Shown here: in pieces, positions 1-43,929 of the stretch
Numbering within the stretch: position 1 is the first letter of the stretch
How the letters are laid out: each line of letters opens with the position of its first letter
Source of the DNA: Xiphophorus maculatus
Taxonomy: Eukaryota > Chordata > Actinopteri > Cyprinodontiformes > Poeciliidae
Length of the DNA stretch: 64,000 bases
Reading direction: 5' to 3'
Assembly (NCBI RefSeq): GCF_002775205.1
Contig: NC_036447.1
Location: 31,495,245-31,559,244 of the forward strand
Position numbers and translations under genes: made by a program
Notes under the pieces: model-generated
Seen by the model: only the letters and a program-made list of their open reading frames with translations
The model's database searches: none
Told to the model about the DNA's origin: nothing

Positions 1-250
1 GCGACCGTTGGAGAGTTAAGACAATTCTGCAAAGAAGAATGGGCTAATGTGTCTCCACAGTGATGTTGAAGACAGTCATTGCAAACACTCTGACAGCTGT
101 TGTGCCCAGCATGCAGGTTATCAGGGGTTATTCCTTTTCCACACAGAGCCAGGTTGTGTGGAAAAGAATCGCTTTCTTCTCTTTTTAATAAATGAAATTT
201 TCATCTGGAAGCTTATTTTGGTCTTTACTTGGGTTTTCTTTTTCTTCAAA
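1..250 (+). repeat. dispersed teleost repeat fragment
   Basis: The text TTTCCACACAGAGCCAGGTTG and the T-rich tail with AATAAATGAAATTTTCATCTG resemble a very common fish interspersed repeat that I know by its wording but cannot name. Cut by the window start. Confidence 0.35.
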
Positions 251-2389
251 TGTGATTTTAAAAAGTAATAAACAAAATAAATATACAAGGTTGCTCATAG
301 ATTTTTTTTCCAGGCATTGTGTTTTGAGGCCTGTCCTATATGTTCAACAGTTTTGATAGTGGTGCTTTAAAGCACAAAACATGCTTTATATGCTATTTGC
401 TGTCAGAATTAGACTGCATTTACTGTAAAAATAGTTTTGATATTGGCTGTATTAAAATGCATAAAAAATATATGCTCAGTCAGTAATGTTATATTAATTT
501 TGATTATAAGCTACTGTTAAGTGCTTGTGGATGTCAGGCTGTCATCACAACACTATGATTTAGTTTCTCATAAAACTTAAAACTTTATAAATCGAAGCAA
601 ATTGAGTAATGAGTTGAATGCAGTGAGATGAAAGTTTATACATTTTGCAGCTAATTTCTAAAAATAAATACAAATCAGATTACAGAGTAATGCGGATACT
701 AAGGTGACTGAGAGGAGGGACAACTTTCTCTTTGATCTCTTTTAGAAAAGTAAGATATAAATAATGTTAAAAAAGGGGCTTGATGACCTAGTCCTACTTT
801 GCTTGATTTCTCTATGCAGCCTCCAGAGTGTTGTTTGAACAGATCTTTTGGTGTGTGTGTGTGCATGAGGGCGTGGACGTGTGCGGGTGTGTGTGCGTTT
901 TTGTTTTGGGTTTTTTTTTTAAGCTGAGCTCAGCAAAGTTATTTATGAGGGCAAAGGTGTCTCCATGTGCTCTTCCATTAATAGAGCTATTGGGTACAGT
1001 TTATTTTTCAGTCTACTTTGAACATAGCATCTATGCAAAGTTTCAGTTCAGTTTGAAACAATTTCATTGTTCTGAATCAGCTGTTTTAGAAGTTTTTAAT
1101 GACCTTCTGCTAAATGCTGATTTGTGGAACTGTGCTGCTCTGGTGCTTTTAGAACACTGCATAAACAATGAAGGCAATGTTTTAAACTGTCTATTTTAAA
1201 GTGGCAGATTCATGAATTTTTAAGGCACAACGTATTAAAACACCAACCTTCACCATTTACTAAAATATTTGTATTAATAAACAAGTCAAATAGAAGAAAA
1301 TGAGCTCATACAACTAAACTTGCCATAGTTAAGAACGAATACAAGAATTTAAAAAATGACTGAAAGAAGTTAATTTCCTAAATAGCTATCTGTAGATTAT
1401 ATTATCAGTGTTTTCAAAATGTATACATTTTTATTTTTTATTTTTATTGATTTTCCCTCTACCATTTAGAATTATTTTTGTTATGTATGAACAAAGTTGT
1501 GTTTGTTTCTGGGTGAAACTGAAACATCTTATTTGGTAGGCTGTATTCAGTAGTTGCTGGATTCATTCAAAACATTTATCCTATGATTAGTATTATCATG
1601 TAAAATCCTTTGTTGTTCTAAGGTGAGATGTTGGTTTAACATTCTGAAACGTGATCTGATTTTTTAAAATGCTGTCAAAGAAAAGAGCAAATGATAACAT
1701 AACAACAAATATTGCTTCCTATGAAAAAACATCTGTTCACTTATCACATTTTGATGTTTTTATTTTCACACTAACCTTTTCTCTATGTTTTAGCTTTTAG
1801 AAAACTCACCCAGCCTGGACTTTTTTCTTGTTCTGTTAGCAGTTTTTATCTTCTTTTTTTTTTCCCTTTGGTGTATGTGGGAGTGTGCATGTTCATGTGT
1901 GAATTGTTTGTTCTCACTTACACTTTAATAAAATAAATCACAATTTAAAGATACTGTAGAACTTTCATTGCCAACCTGAGCTATGGTCATCCTTCAGTAG
2001 TTTTGTTCTGTGAAAGTTAATTTGTGCCAAAGAGATGCTCACACAGGGACTTCTGCTGTTAACTGAGCAATTTTTCTGTGAATGTTTAGGTTTCAGCTTT
2101 ACTTGTCACTTTGATGGTGTTGAAATGCAAGCTGACACTGTGCATTAATGGAAATCATTTCCAAGCTGAGGAGGGACAGGGGGGGTTAGGGAATTCTGAG
2201 GGATGCTGTGGTTTGGGTTAATCTACTCTCCAATAAACGCCACTAAAGTTGATAAAACTTCTTTTTTTCTTGTCTTTTTTTTATTAAAAAAAGTTAAAAT
2301 AATAGCATTTTTTTATGGCTATCAGCCTATCTTATCAAACCCCATGACTTTCATCTCCTAGATGTTTAACTATAGTTCTACTTGGAGAC

Positions 2390-2800
2390 GTCCTCTTGGA
2401 GCCCACTAAAACTTAGCTGAAGTTGTCTGCATCTGGGGATCAACCACTGTTGTGGACAACTATGTTGTCCACATAGAGATGCACTAATGACTCCATTGTT
2501 AATGATGTTGATGGAAAATATGGTGGTACTAAGGATTGATCCATGTAAAACAACATGAGTAGCTGAGAGAAAAAAATGCTGTAATTTCACAAACATGGGT
2601 AGTGAGATATTTGGAGATCCAGAAAATACATTTACCAGAAACTGCAATGCAACCAAGCTTGTCAATGAAACCCATGTGTTTCATGTTATTAAAAGCCTTG
2701 GCTAAATTAATAAAAATTGCAGCACAAGTTTCATTTATGACTTTTAGACTTGCAGTTGAACAGTCATGGCCAGTTTGCCATGTGGACTGCAACTTTGAAA
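2390..2800 (-). mobile_element. decayed LINE reverse-transcriptase fragment
   Basis: Minus-strand frames read VINETCAAIFINLAKAFNNM and WISKYLTTH, then VVLHGSILSTTIFSININN-like text. These match the LINE RT core (IDLAKAFDTVDH, YLxxR, VPQGSVLGPxLF) with several frameshifts. Non-functional. Confidence 0.6.
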
Positions 2801-3319
2801 GAACGAGTCCAGCTCCTCTGACCCTGTAGCCATTCATTAAACACACTCACATAGATTTGGCACAAATTAACTTTGTGATTTTTGTTTTTGCTTAAATTAA
2901 TTTGGCATTTCTATGTCAAGAGTAAAATTCTGCCACACCTTACATGATCTCTCTGTAGTAACTGCTGATGTGTCTCACTTCTTTCTGCATGTACGTCTTG
3001 TGGCATGTGCTGTGTGAAAGGTTTTGTGTGTTTGGGGGTAAATTCTGTTCTTGGTGTTTGGGTGTGGGGTTGTTTTCTCAGCCCCCCACTTCCCTCCTAA
3101 CCCCTTCCACCTTGCTGTAGGGCCCAGAACCCCTCAATTCTTGGCGGCTCTAATGGGTCGGTCTGGGCTGGGCAAACACAGGAGCTCCCCCCTGCGGTCT
3201 GGTCGGGTGGTACAGTCCAGCTCTAAAGGTGGGGACTGGCCTCAGGTAGGGTGGCTGTCAGTCATTTCCATGAAGACCACCTCTACCTGCGTTGTCACCC
3301 CCCATAAGTCAGTGACATA

Positions 3320-4444
3320 CAGTGGCTTGCAAAAGTTTTCATACCCCTTGAACTTTTCCATATTTCATCACATTTCAACCACAAACATAAATCGATTTAC
3401 ATTCCTATGAAATATAAAGGTCAACATTTCTTACAAATATAAAAATGTGGTGTGCAAAAGTATTCAGCCTATTTTCTCTTCAAATGACTAAATAGAGTCC
3501 ACCTGTGTGTAATCTAATGTTAGTAGAAATCCATCGGCTCTGTGACACCTCAGAGGTTGATTAAGAGAATATTGGGGAGCAAATAGCATCATGAAGTCCA
3601 AGTAACACAGCAGAGGTCATTAAGAAAGATGTGGAGAAGTGTTTAAAGCAGGTTTGACTCAGATTCAATGTCCACCTCCACCGGAACATGTGAACACCAG
3701 AACAAGTGGGAGTTAAAGTTCAGTCTCATGGGAGACTCTGCCAGACGTTCCCAGCAGACCCTCATAATACGTTGGGGTGTGACCGGCATCCTCCCCCACC
3801 ACCGGAGCCAACTCACCACTAGGTAGTGGTCACTGGACAGCTCCGCACCTCTCTTCACCTGAGTGTCCAAGATATCCGATGAGACGACGACAAAGTCAAT
3901 CATTGAATTTATGCCTGAACCTGGTGTTTTCCATGTGGAGGGTCATTCCTCACCTAAGACCCATCTGCCTTGGGTCACTCTACCAGGGCATGAAGCCCCT
4001 GACAGCAAAGCTCCCAGGATCATTGGGACACTTAAAACTCCTCCACCATAAGGTGGCAGCCCATGGAGGGGGATCTGTATTCTGCTGTTCACAAATTCTC
4101 TCCATCTAATCTGACTGAGCTTGAGGTGTTTTGCAAAGAATGGGCAAAAATTTCAGGTCATTAGATGTGTAAAGCTGGCAGACAAACACTTAAAGACTTG
4201 CAGATGGAATTACAGTAAAACATGGTTCCACAAAGTATTGACTCAGAGGGGCTGAATACTTTTGCGCACCACACTTTTCAGTTTTTTATTTGTAAAAAAA
4301 TTTTTGAAGAATGTTTAATTTTCTTTCTACTTCACAACTGTATACCAATTTAATGTGGTCTTTTACATTAAATATATGTTTGTGGTTGTGATGCGACAAA
4401 GTATGGAAAAGTTCAAGGGGTATGAATACTTTAGCAAGCCACTG
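3320..4444. mobile_element. Tc1/mariner-like non-autonomous element with a nested LINE fragment
   Basis: Starts CAGTGGCTTGCAAAAG and ends with the reverse complement form CTTTAGCAAGCCACTG. Both ends are flanked by TA, the Tc1 target duplication. Terminal inverted repeats extend about 100 bp. No intact transposase. A foreign LINE block interrupts the middle (about 3655-4075). Confidence 0.8.
3655..4075 (-). mobile_element. LINE endonuclease-region fragment nested in the Tc1-like element
   Basis: The minus strand reads MIDFVVVSSDILDTQVKRGA, then LSSDHYLVVSWLRW and RVCWERLAE, which is wording from the endonuclease to RT linker of fish LINEs. Truncated at both ends. Confidence 0.6.
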
Positions 4445-4843
4445 TAGAGTGTGTTAGGATGCGTGTGGGTGTTACATAGCCTGGCCATAGATTTTCTGTA
4501 TTCGATTCACGGGGAGTTGTTCACCTTTGCACATTCTTCACCATTGTCTGCTTCTTGTGATTCTTCATCTTTTACCACTTACTCACCTATGCTTTTATTT
4601 TATTTACATATAAGTTATTATACATGTGCCACTAATACCTAGGAAAGTATTTTAAATCTGGTCGGTTCACGCATGTGTTCAGCATTTATGTTAATAACAA
4701 AATACCCCAAATCAAAGAAAGCTTCCTCTTTGCTCTTCCCATCCTTTTGTCTTCCTTTCACTTTATTCTCTACATGTTTTCCTCCTTGTCCTTCCCTTCC
4801 CTCCTTGTTCTCATGCTTGTTATTCCTCTCTGCTGCCTCACAG

Positions 4844-23355
<18,512 letters not shown>

Positions 23356-26300
23356 CCACAGCCCCGCTAGCACCATGACGCTGACACATGTGCAAAGCTC
23401 AGCAGGGTTCACACAGCTATGGCTTACATGTAAATATCAGGTTGGGAATCCTGAGTTTGTAAATAGCATGAGAGGGATGTTCATTAATCATTTCCAGGCA
23501 GCCTGGTGTTTAAAGCACAGGAGATTCTCCTCAATCTGTGGAATATTTCCAGCTCTAAATCCAGATGGAAATAGTTTGATTCATTGCTCAGCTGTCGCTC
23601 TGAAGCAGCAGTTTGTAAAACTGGAGAGACATCCTTCTGTTTATGTCAAAGCATTTGATGACGTGCTTTTGGAAAGGAATGTTTTATAAAGTTGTTTGTT
23701 AGGAGTTCTTGACACCATCAAACTTTTGTGATTGAATGTTTACTTTTTGTACCAGGCTTTGGATGTAAAACACCTGAAGGTTTTGGCTGAGGAAGCTGAG
23801 TCTTGGTGGAAACATTGAGCTTCAGGTCCTCAGTGCCGCTCTGTTCACACTGTAAATAGTTGTAAATATTTTATCAGCCAGATGAACAGAAAGCAATTTG
23901 GGATTTATTCCTGTTTGTGAGGAGAAAAAAAACAAAGACCTATTGATGGAAAATGTTTTATGGAATGATGGGACTTTAATTATTTGTGTCCTTTTTTTAA
24001 ACTTCTGTATTTATTTCCACTTCTTTATTCTGGTTTGTGCAGTACAGCATTTTTTTACATGCTGCTACAACATGTACAATTACACAAAACACTTGAGTGT
24101 TCATGTTTAGAACAGAACAAAAACTTTTAAATAGAATCCACGTGGAGGAATCTTCTGCTGAAACCAGTTGCCTTTGATAGACAAATACATTTTAACTGGA
24201 TCTGAAGGAAGGTGAGCGAATGCTGTTTATTAACTTGAAAAGACTTTTTGGAAAGGGGAAAAAAAACATTAATCTCGGGGTGACCCTGTTGGGTGAGAGA
24301 TGCCTGCATAAGTTCCCTTAGCAATGTTTTGGTGTCTTGCTGCACATTGGAGTTGCAGTATACACAATTTGAAGGAAGGATTGCCTCCTTGTCCAGTCTA
24401 GAACCATTTCATGGCAGTAACACTATCTTAGCCTGTTACCTTTTAGCACATTCCTGGAAGCTTCCAAGACTTCTGGTATTCCAAGACTTCAATAGAAGAG
24501 CAAACTGAATCTGCTCTTCTATTGGCAGCCATATCTCAGAAATGTGAGCGTCCAGAAACAAAGCAGCATTATGGAACCACTCAGTTGGGTCATTAAAGAG
24601 CATCATGTGTTTGTTTCTGCCATTCTAAAGATAAAACTATCGATGCTTATCAAAAAAAACCTAGACACAGTTGGGTAAATAAGTATTCAATCCCATACTT
24701 ATGTAAGTTTGCTCATGCAGAAATCAACAAAGCATAATATTTATGGTTACTTGATTTTAATGTGGAGTCAAAATAATAATTCCAGATAAGATTTACGGTA
24801 GGGAAAATATCGATTGTCAATAATATCAAATTCTCACATTGGTGCGTTCCCCAGTTGAACTTATGTAATCTGTTGTGCTTGGATTTGTTGACCAAAAAAA
24901 ATGACCATAAAAATTAAGTGAAGCAAGTAAACTTGCAAACATATTTGTAAATCTACAAATGATAAAAACTTTTTTTCTCCACTATAAGTCATGACTTCGC
25001 TGCTCCATCAGCGCCGTCTTATTGGCTCTGCAGGTCATGGAGACGTTCAGTCCAAACACCTGACAGCACTGCATCAACGCTGCCTTTCATACGTAAAGAA
25101 GCTGGATAAATGTGAGAATTAAAAGCGCTATGTTAGATATTTCATCATTCTGTGCCTGATAGGGCAACACATCGTAACAAGGTTGTTAAAAAAACTGACA
25201 AGGGGCCAAACTGGGGGCTGGTTATGTAAACCCTTTGCTGTGGGAGATTTCAGACTGTCAATTTGTACTAACCTGTGAGATGTCTTATACCAACTGGTCA
25301 TTTTCTATAATCTACTCAGTTGTCATAAATATGAAGCTATGAGTTCAATAAATAACACCTAGCAGAAGGTTACTTTAGAGTTATTTTGGTTTGATCAGGG
25401 TTCCTAATTGATCAGAATTCTGATCAGTCATCTGACAAACAACGATCAGATGTATAATCAAGAAACAAAGGGTGAAATACAAAGTTATAAAATGTCCAAC
25501 TAAACGATATGTTCAGCATTTTAGAATTCAGAGTGGGATGACGAAATGTCCGTAGGGACGGAGACGAGGTCATGAACTGACCAAAGTGACAACTAGACCC
25601 AGAGCTTCACCTCCTGCATGGAACACCACACCATCTGCTCTCACTCTAGAAAAGTTCATTATAGGAGAAATTTAGGTCCAAAACCAAATTTGAGTCAAAT
25701 TTGGAAAGTATTACATGTTGGAATTTAAAAATGTGGGATTTTAGACCATCTTTTTCCCCATTAAACACAAAGTTACTTTTTTCCTTGCGAACTTTATTCA
25801 TCTGCTTTTTATTTATTTTTTGGAAATATTTCAATTTTGTATCTAGTTTGTATGGTGCATCACCTCATGCATGTAATCTGATCAGTATTTATATTAAGAA
25901 CGATGGTACACAAGGAAACAAGATATTGTTGGATTCTTTGACAATAAATCAACTTGTTTAAATATGTTTTGTCTTATGTAAGAGAAGACAAGGAGTTATG
26001 TCAATAAGAATTTTAATTTGTGCTACACATTTTAACAAATCACAGAAACAGGGACATTAAAAAATACCTATACCTCTATTCCCATGTTTACCTGTTGATG
26101 ACAGCTGCTCTTACACAAATGCTTTTTGTTTTTTTTTTTCCAAAATAAGGACTTTAATTAGCTTTGTTACTTAGCAGAGCAGCATACAATCATAATGCAT
26201 CCATCTGTTGTGCAACAACAATTGGTAAAATCTTGAGCATGAAGCCTGTGTGAGGACATTCTGAGGTGCTAAAGGCAGAGTGAGGAGACAAAAGAACAGG

Positions 26301-27485
26301 GGAGAAAGTGCTAGAACAAATCTAATTAAAGCAGCATCTGCGACAGCTTGATGCCTCTGCAGAGATTGCAAGGAGAGATTAATCACGAAGGAAGAACAGT
26401 CAATGAAGAGTGCGAGAAAAGCAAGCTGAAAGAAAAGAATATGCAGAAAGTTCTGGAAAGAAAGCTGAGAACAGGTAAAATTTCTGGTCACATGTTGGTC
26501 CCGTCCTTTTATTCTCTTAAGAAAACTGAAACAAGTTAATTGACGCAACGTAACTGCTGCTGCCGTAGTGTTGCTGATTGTGTACTGTTTAAGCGCTATA
26601 CTAGTCTAAAACAGTAAAGCTGCTAAAATAAAATTTCAGATAAGTAGAAATATTTTAAGGCTTTAAGGATTACTACAATAGCTCCTCTTTGTGCTAAAAC
26701 AAATCTGCGCAGAGGCCATTTCACCTCTCCTCACACCACTACACAAACTAAACAAATGAAAAACAATCAGTTTGTCAGCATTGGGTTAGCCCTCCACTTC
26801 AGTCAGCCTCCAGTAGCTGCCTCTCTGTCCTCCATCATCAGTCTGTTGGGCCTGAATGTGAGGAGCTTCACTCTGAAACAGCTGGCTTGTCTTTTTGTCT
26901 TTCCTGCATTTCCTCAACATCAGTTTTTTTTCTGCTTCTGTGAGAAGGCAAGAGGTATTACATTCTATTCTTAAGGTTAATATTCATACTTTTATTTCTC
27001 TGAGCCTGTTTGTTTTTGGGGGGGTTCAGTCTCATTTACTGTCTAGGAATATCGCTTCTTTTATAAAACTACAGTCATGATCCTGGTCTCCCAGGTGACA
27101 TAAACCTGGTTAATGTACTGCCAGCTTCCACAGGCTGCACTGAGTCTCCATATTTAAACTAACTAACCAATGCAGCAGTCAAGGATGGGTCTTTGGCTCT
27201 AGTTCCACCACATTCCTCACATCTCAATTGTTTAGAAAGTTAAAGCAGTGCTAAACCATTCTGCTCATCAGGCCAAAGTATCTTCAGTTTCCTTTGATTA
27301 ACGTAAGATGAAACAAACTGAAGCCAGAGTCACTCACCTCTAAAATGTAGAACAAATCTACATTTTATGTCATTTTGACCAAATTCATTCCCTTCAACAA
27401 ATACAGTTGTATTTATGTCAAAAGGCAAAACATTCAGGAGATGACAGAGGATGCCCGCTGGACACCTGGTGAGAGACCCCAGGCT
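23356..27485. other. convergent 3' UTR and intergenic zone between radil and foxk1
   Basis: Holds the radil 3' UTR from the left and the foxk1 3' UTR from the right. Plus-strand AATAAA candidates are at 25347-25352 and 25943-25948. A weak Tc1-like trace (GTAAATAAGTATTCAAT) starts near 24674. No third gene and no convincing open frame. In mammals AP5Z1 lies between these neighbours; none of it is visible here. Confidence 0.55.
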
Positions 27486-41345
<13,860 letters not shown>

Positions 41346-43883
41346 CCAGGAATCGGAGTGCTGTTGCGTTCAAAGACCCTTTTTGAGACCTATAATGTGT
41401 AGTGGTTTTCAAAAGATTCGTGACAACTGCCACCTCTGTAAATACTACGTTTCCAAAGAAAAACGACTTCCACTGCTTTGAAAAAAGAACAAAACAGGTT
41501 TTTAAATTTTTCAGTTTATTGTGTTTTGTCATAAACATGGACACACATTTTGAAATGTTTAATTTAAGGATTTGGCGTGATTTCAGGACTCCAAAATCCA
41601 ATACGGCTGACCACACACATAAAGGGATTGTTTGGATTTCATGAACTGTGATTTTGTGAAAATATTATATCTTACATGTTACATGTTATAGCTACCTCAC
41701 TTGTATTAGATGAGTAATTTCATTTAATTCAGGGATCAAATAATATCTTGATTCCCACTCCATCCACCTTTATTGTTGTGTCCATGGGCAAGACACTTCA
41801 TCCTCTTCCCTGCAGGTGGTGGTCAGAGAGCCTGGTGGTGCCCCTGCATGACAGCTTCTCTTGTCAGACTTTAGGCTTTAGGCTACTGGCTTGCCACTGT
41901 CCGCTTGTGAACGTGTATGTGAATGAATATGTAACAAATAATAAAAACGTAATAAACTAAGAAATTATAACCAAAAAATACTTTTGCATATTTTTACATA
42001 GTGTAATACACTGCTCAAAAAATAAAGGGGACACCTAAACAGAACAATGTAACTCCCAGTCAGTCACACCTTTGTGGAATCAATGTCATTAGCAGTTAGG
42101 TAGTACATTGATAATTTTTGTTTTTCCTTCTCAAATCAATTTCACTGTGTTAATAATAAAGTTTTGATAATATTTAATTAAGATGTAGGATGTTATTTTT
42201 AGTGTTTCCTTTAATTTGTGAGCAGTGTATTTCAATAGGTTCTTTGACATCTTAATGACTTTTACTCTTTAGCGAATGAAAATCACAAAATTATACATAT
42301 TTGTCTGGACTTCGCTCAGATATTGCTTTTTGTAATTATGTTTTGAAAAGCATAGTGAACACAGTTCATTTTATTCCTATATTTATACATAAAGGTCTTT
42401 TGAGACTCATTTACAAGGGAGATCTTAATTTTTTTCTTCTTCTATATTTTAGGTGCTTGTGTATGATTTACGTCGAAGTTCAGCTTGTAAAGATAAATTT
42501 GGTCCAAGCAGTGACAGCAATGAGAGATACCCTATGACTGTATGGAACATTGCATTACCGGTAATTTATTTTTGTGTATTATTTTGGGTACTGTGCTTCT
42601 TTTTTGACATGTAAGTCCTGCATTATTCATTTTGGAGCCAGTTAGAACCAAAAACTTATTTATCCATCTAAATCAGTCACCTTAAAGGGAAAAAAACCCA
42701 CTGAAACATCCACGACAGAAATGTGTTTTCAAAAAAGTCCATTGAAACAAGAAAACTAATTTGATAATTTTGAGAAAATATTCATGTTTTTTACTACCAT
42801 ACAATTTCTTTTAAATAGGAACAAATCATGTCATAATATGAATAAAGAGCAGGGCAAAGGCAGAACTTTGACTATAATGAGTTAAACTGTCTTACATGTA
42901 GTGCACTGTTCAAGAGAAAGGCCTATAACATTTAATGATTTACAGATCAGCTTAGTTTGATTCAGTCTATTCTGCTCTTGCCTTGCGGAGGAACCTCTCA
43001 GTTCTTCACAGTGATGCTAGGAGCAGAAGTGAATAAAGTGGACATGTTAGGATAGTCCCAATAACAAATATATCATGTAGTATTTTTGTAGCAAGACTAC
43101 AGATTCATGACATCCTTTCTTTCATGAACGTCACATCTGGGCCTGTAGTTCAGCTACAGTTCATGTTTTCACTTCAGGAAACTCATGTTTTTCTTCAGTG
43201 GTTTGTTGAGATTTTTATAAAAGCTCTAAAAGCATTACTACTGATTATTAACTTAATCTCTTCCAAGCCACTTTCTGCCTGCAAATTAGAATATAGTTAT
43301 TTTTTCTGCAAAAAAAGTCTTAGCAAATGTATGCAGTTTGAGCGGTGAATAAAAGAAGTATATTTTTTAGATCTCTGGTGAAATATTAGACATTTAGATT
43401 ACATCTAGCTCATTTTACATGATGTTAAAGCACAGGACCTGGTTTACCCACATCTTTTTTTTCTTTTCATTTTTTATCTCTACTCTCTGTTTATAAACAT
43501 AGAAAGAACAAGATGATTGAAAACTCTGGAAAATGGATCTGTGAAGGAGCAGGGGCCAAAAATGGGAAAGTCTACCAGACTGTCTACATGGGAGCGCTAT
43601 TCAAATACGAAAGATATCAAATATGCTGGTGTTCCAGTAATATTTGCTTTTAAAATTATTTTATCACCAACAAGTGGGAAGACGTACAATAAAAATGAAA
43701 ATATATCAGACTGATTTTTTTCCCTTCAACAAAATAACGTTCTTAATCTAATTTTCAGAGAAAAGTGATAAAAAAAATAAAAAAAATCAAAATAGAACCA
43801 AAAAAAGTTGGATATTAAAAACCAAACAACTTTAAACCCAGCAATAATATGCAAATTTATGCTGACTTAGACTTTTCAAATAA

Positions 43884-43929
<46 letters not shown>
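41346..43929. other. intergenic AT-rich region upstream of foxk1
   Basis: No gene recognised. Holds a Tc1-like MITE (42009-42227) and ends in a (TTA)n run (about 43885-43929) that borders the large repeat. Confidence 0.5.
42009..42227. mobile_element. Tc1-like MITE with TA flanks
   Basis: Starts CACTGCTCAAAAAATAAAGG and ends CCTTTAATTTGTGAGCAGTG, an inverted pair, with TA on each side. About 220 bp, no coding capacity. Confidence 0.72.

Larger units (their letters stand above)
1..4843. other. upstream or intronic region of radil
   Basis: No RA-domain exon is recognisable. AT-rich sequence dominates 250-2370. Contents are an old dispersed repeat (1-250), a LINE fragment (2390-2800) and a Tc1-like element (3320-4444). 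Most simply this is one radil intron. Confidence 0.5.

Noticed and set aside
828..1199. 123-codon open frame starting MLFEQIFWCVCVHEG
   Set aside because: Low-complexity GT-driven N-terminus, no family resemblance, no splice or start context. Chance frame in AT-rich intron.
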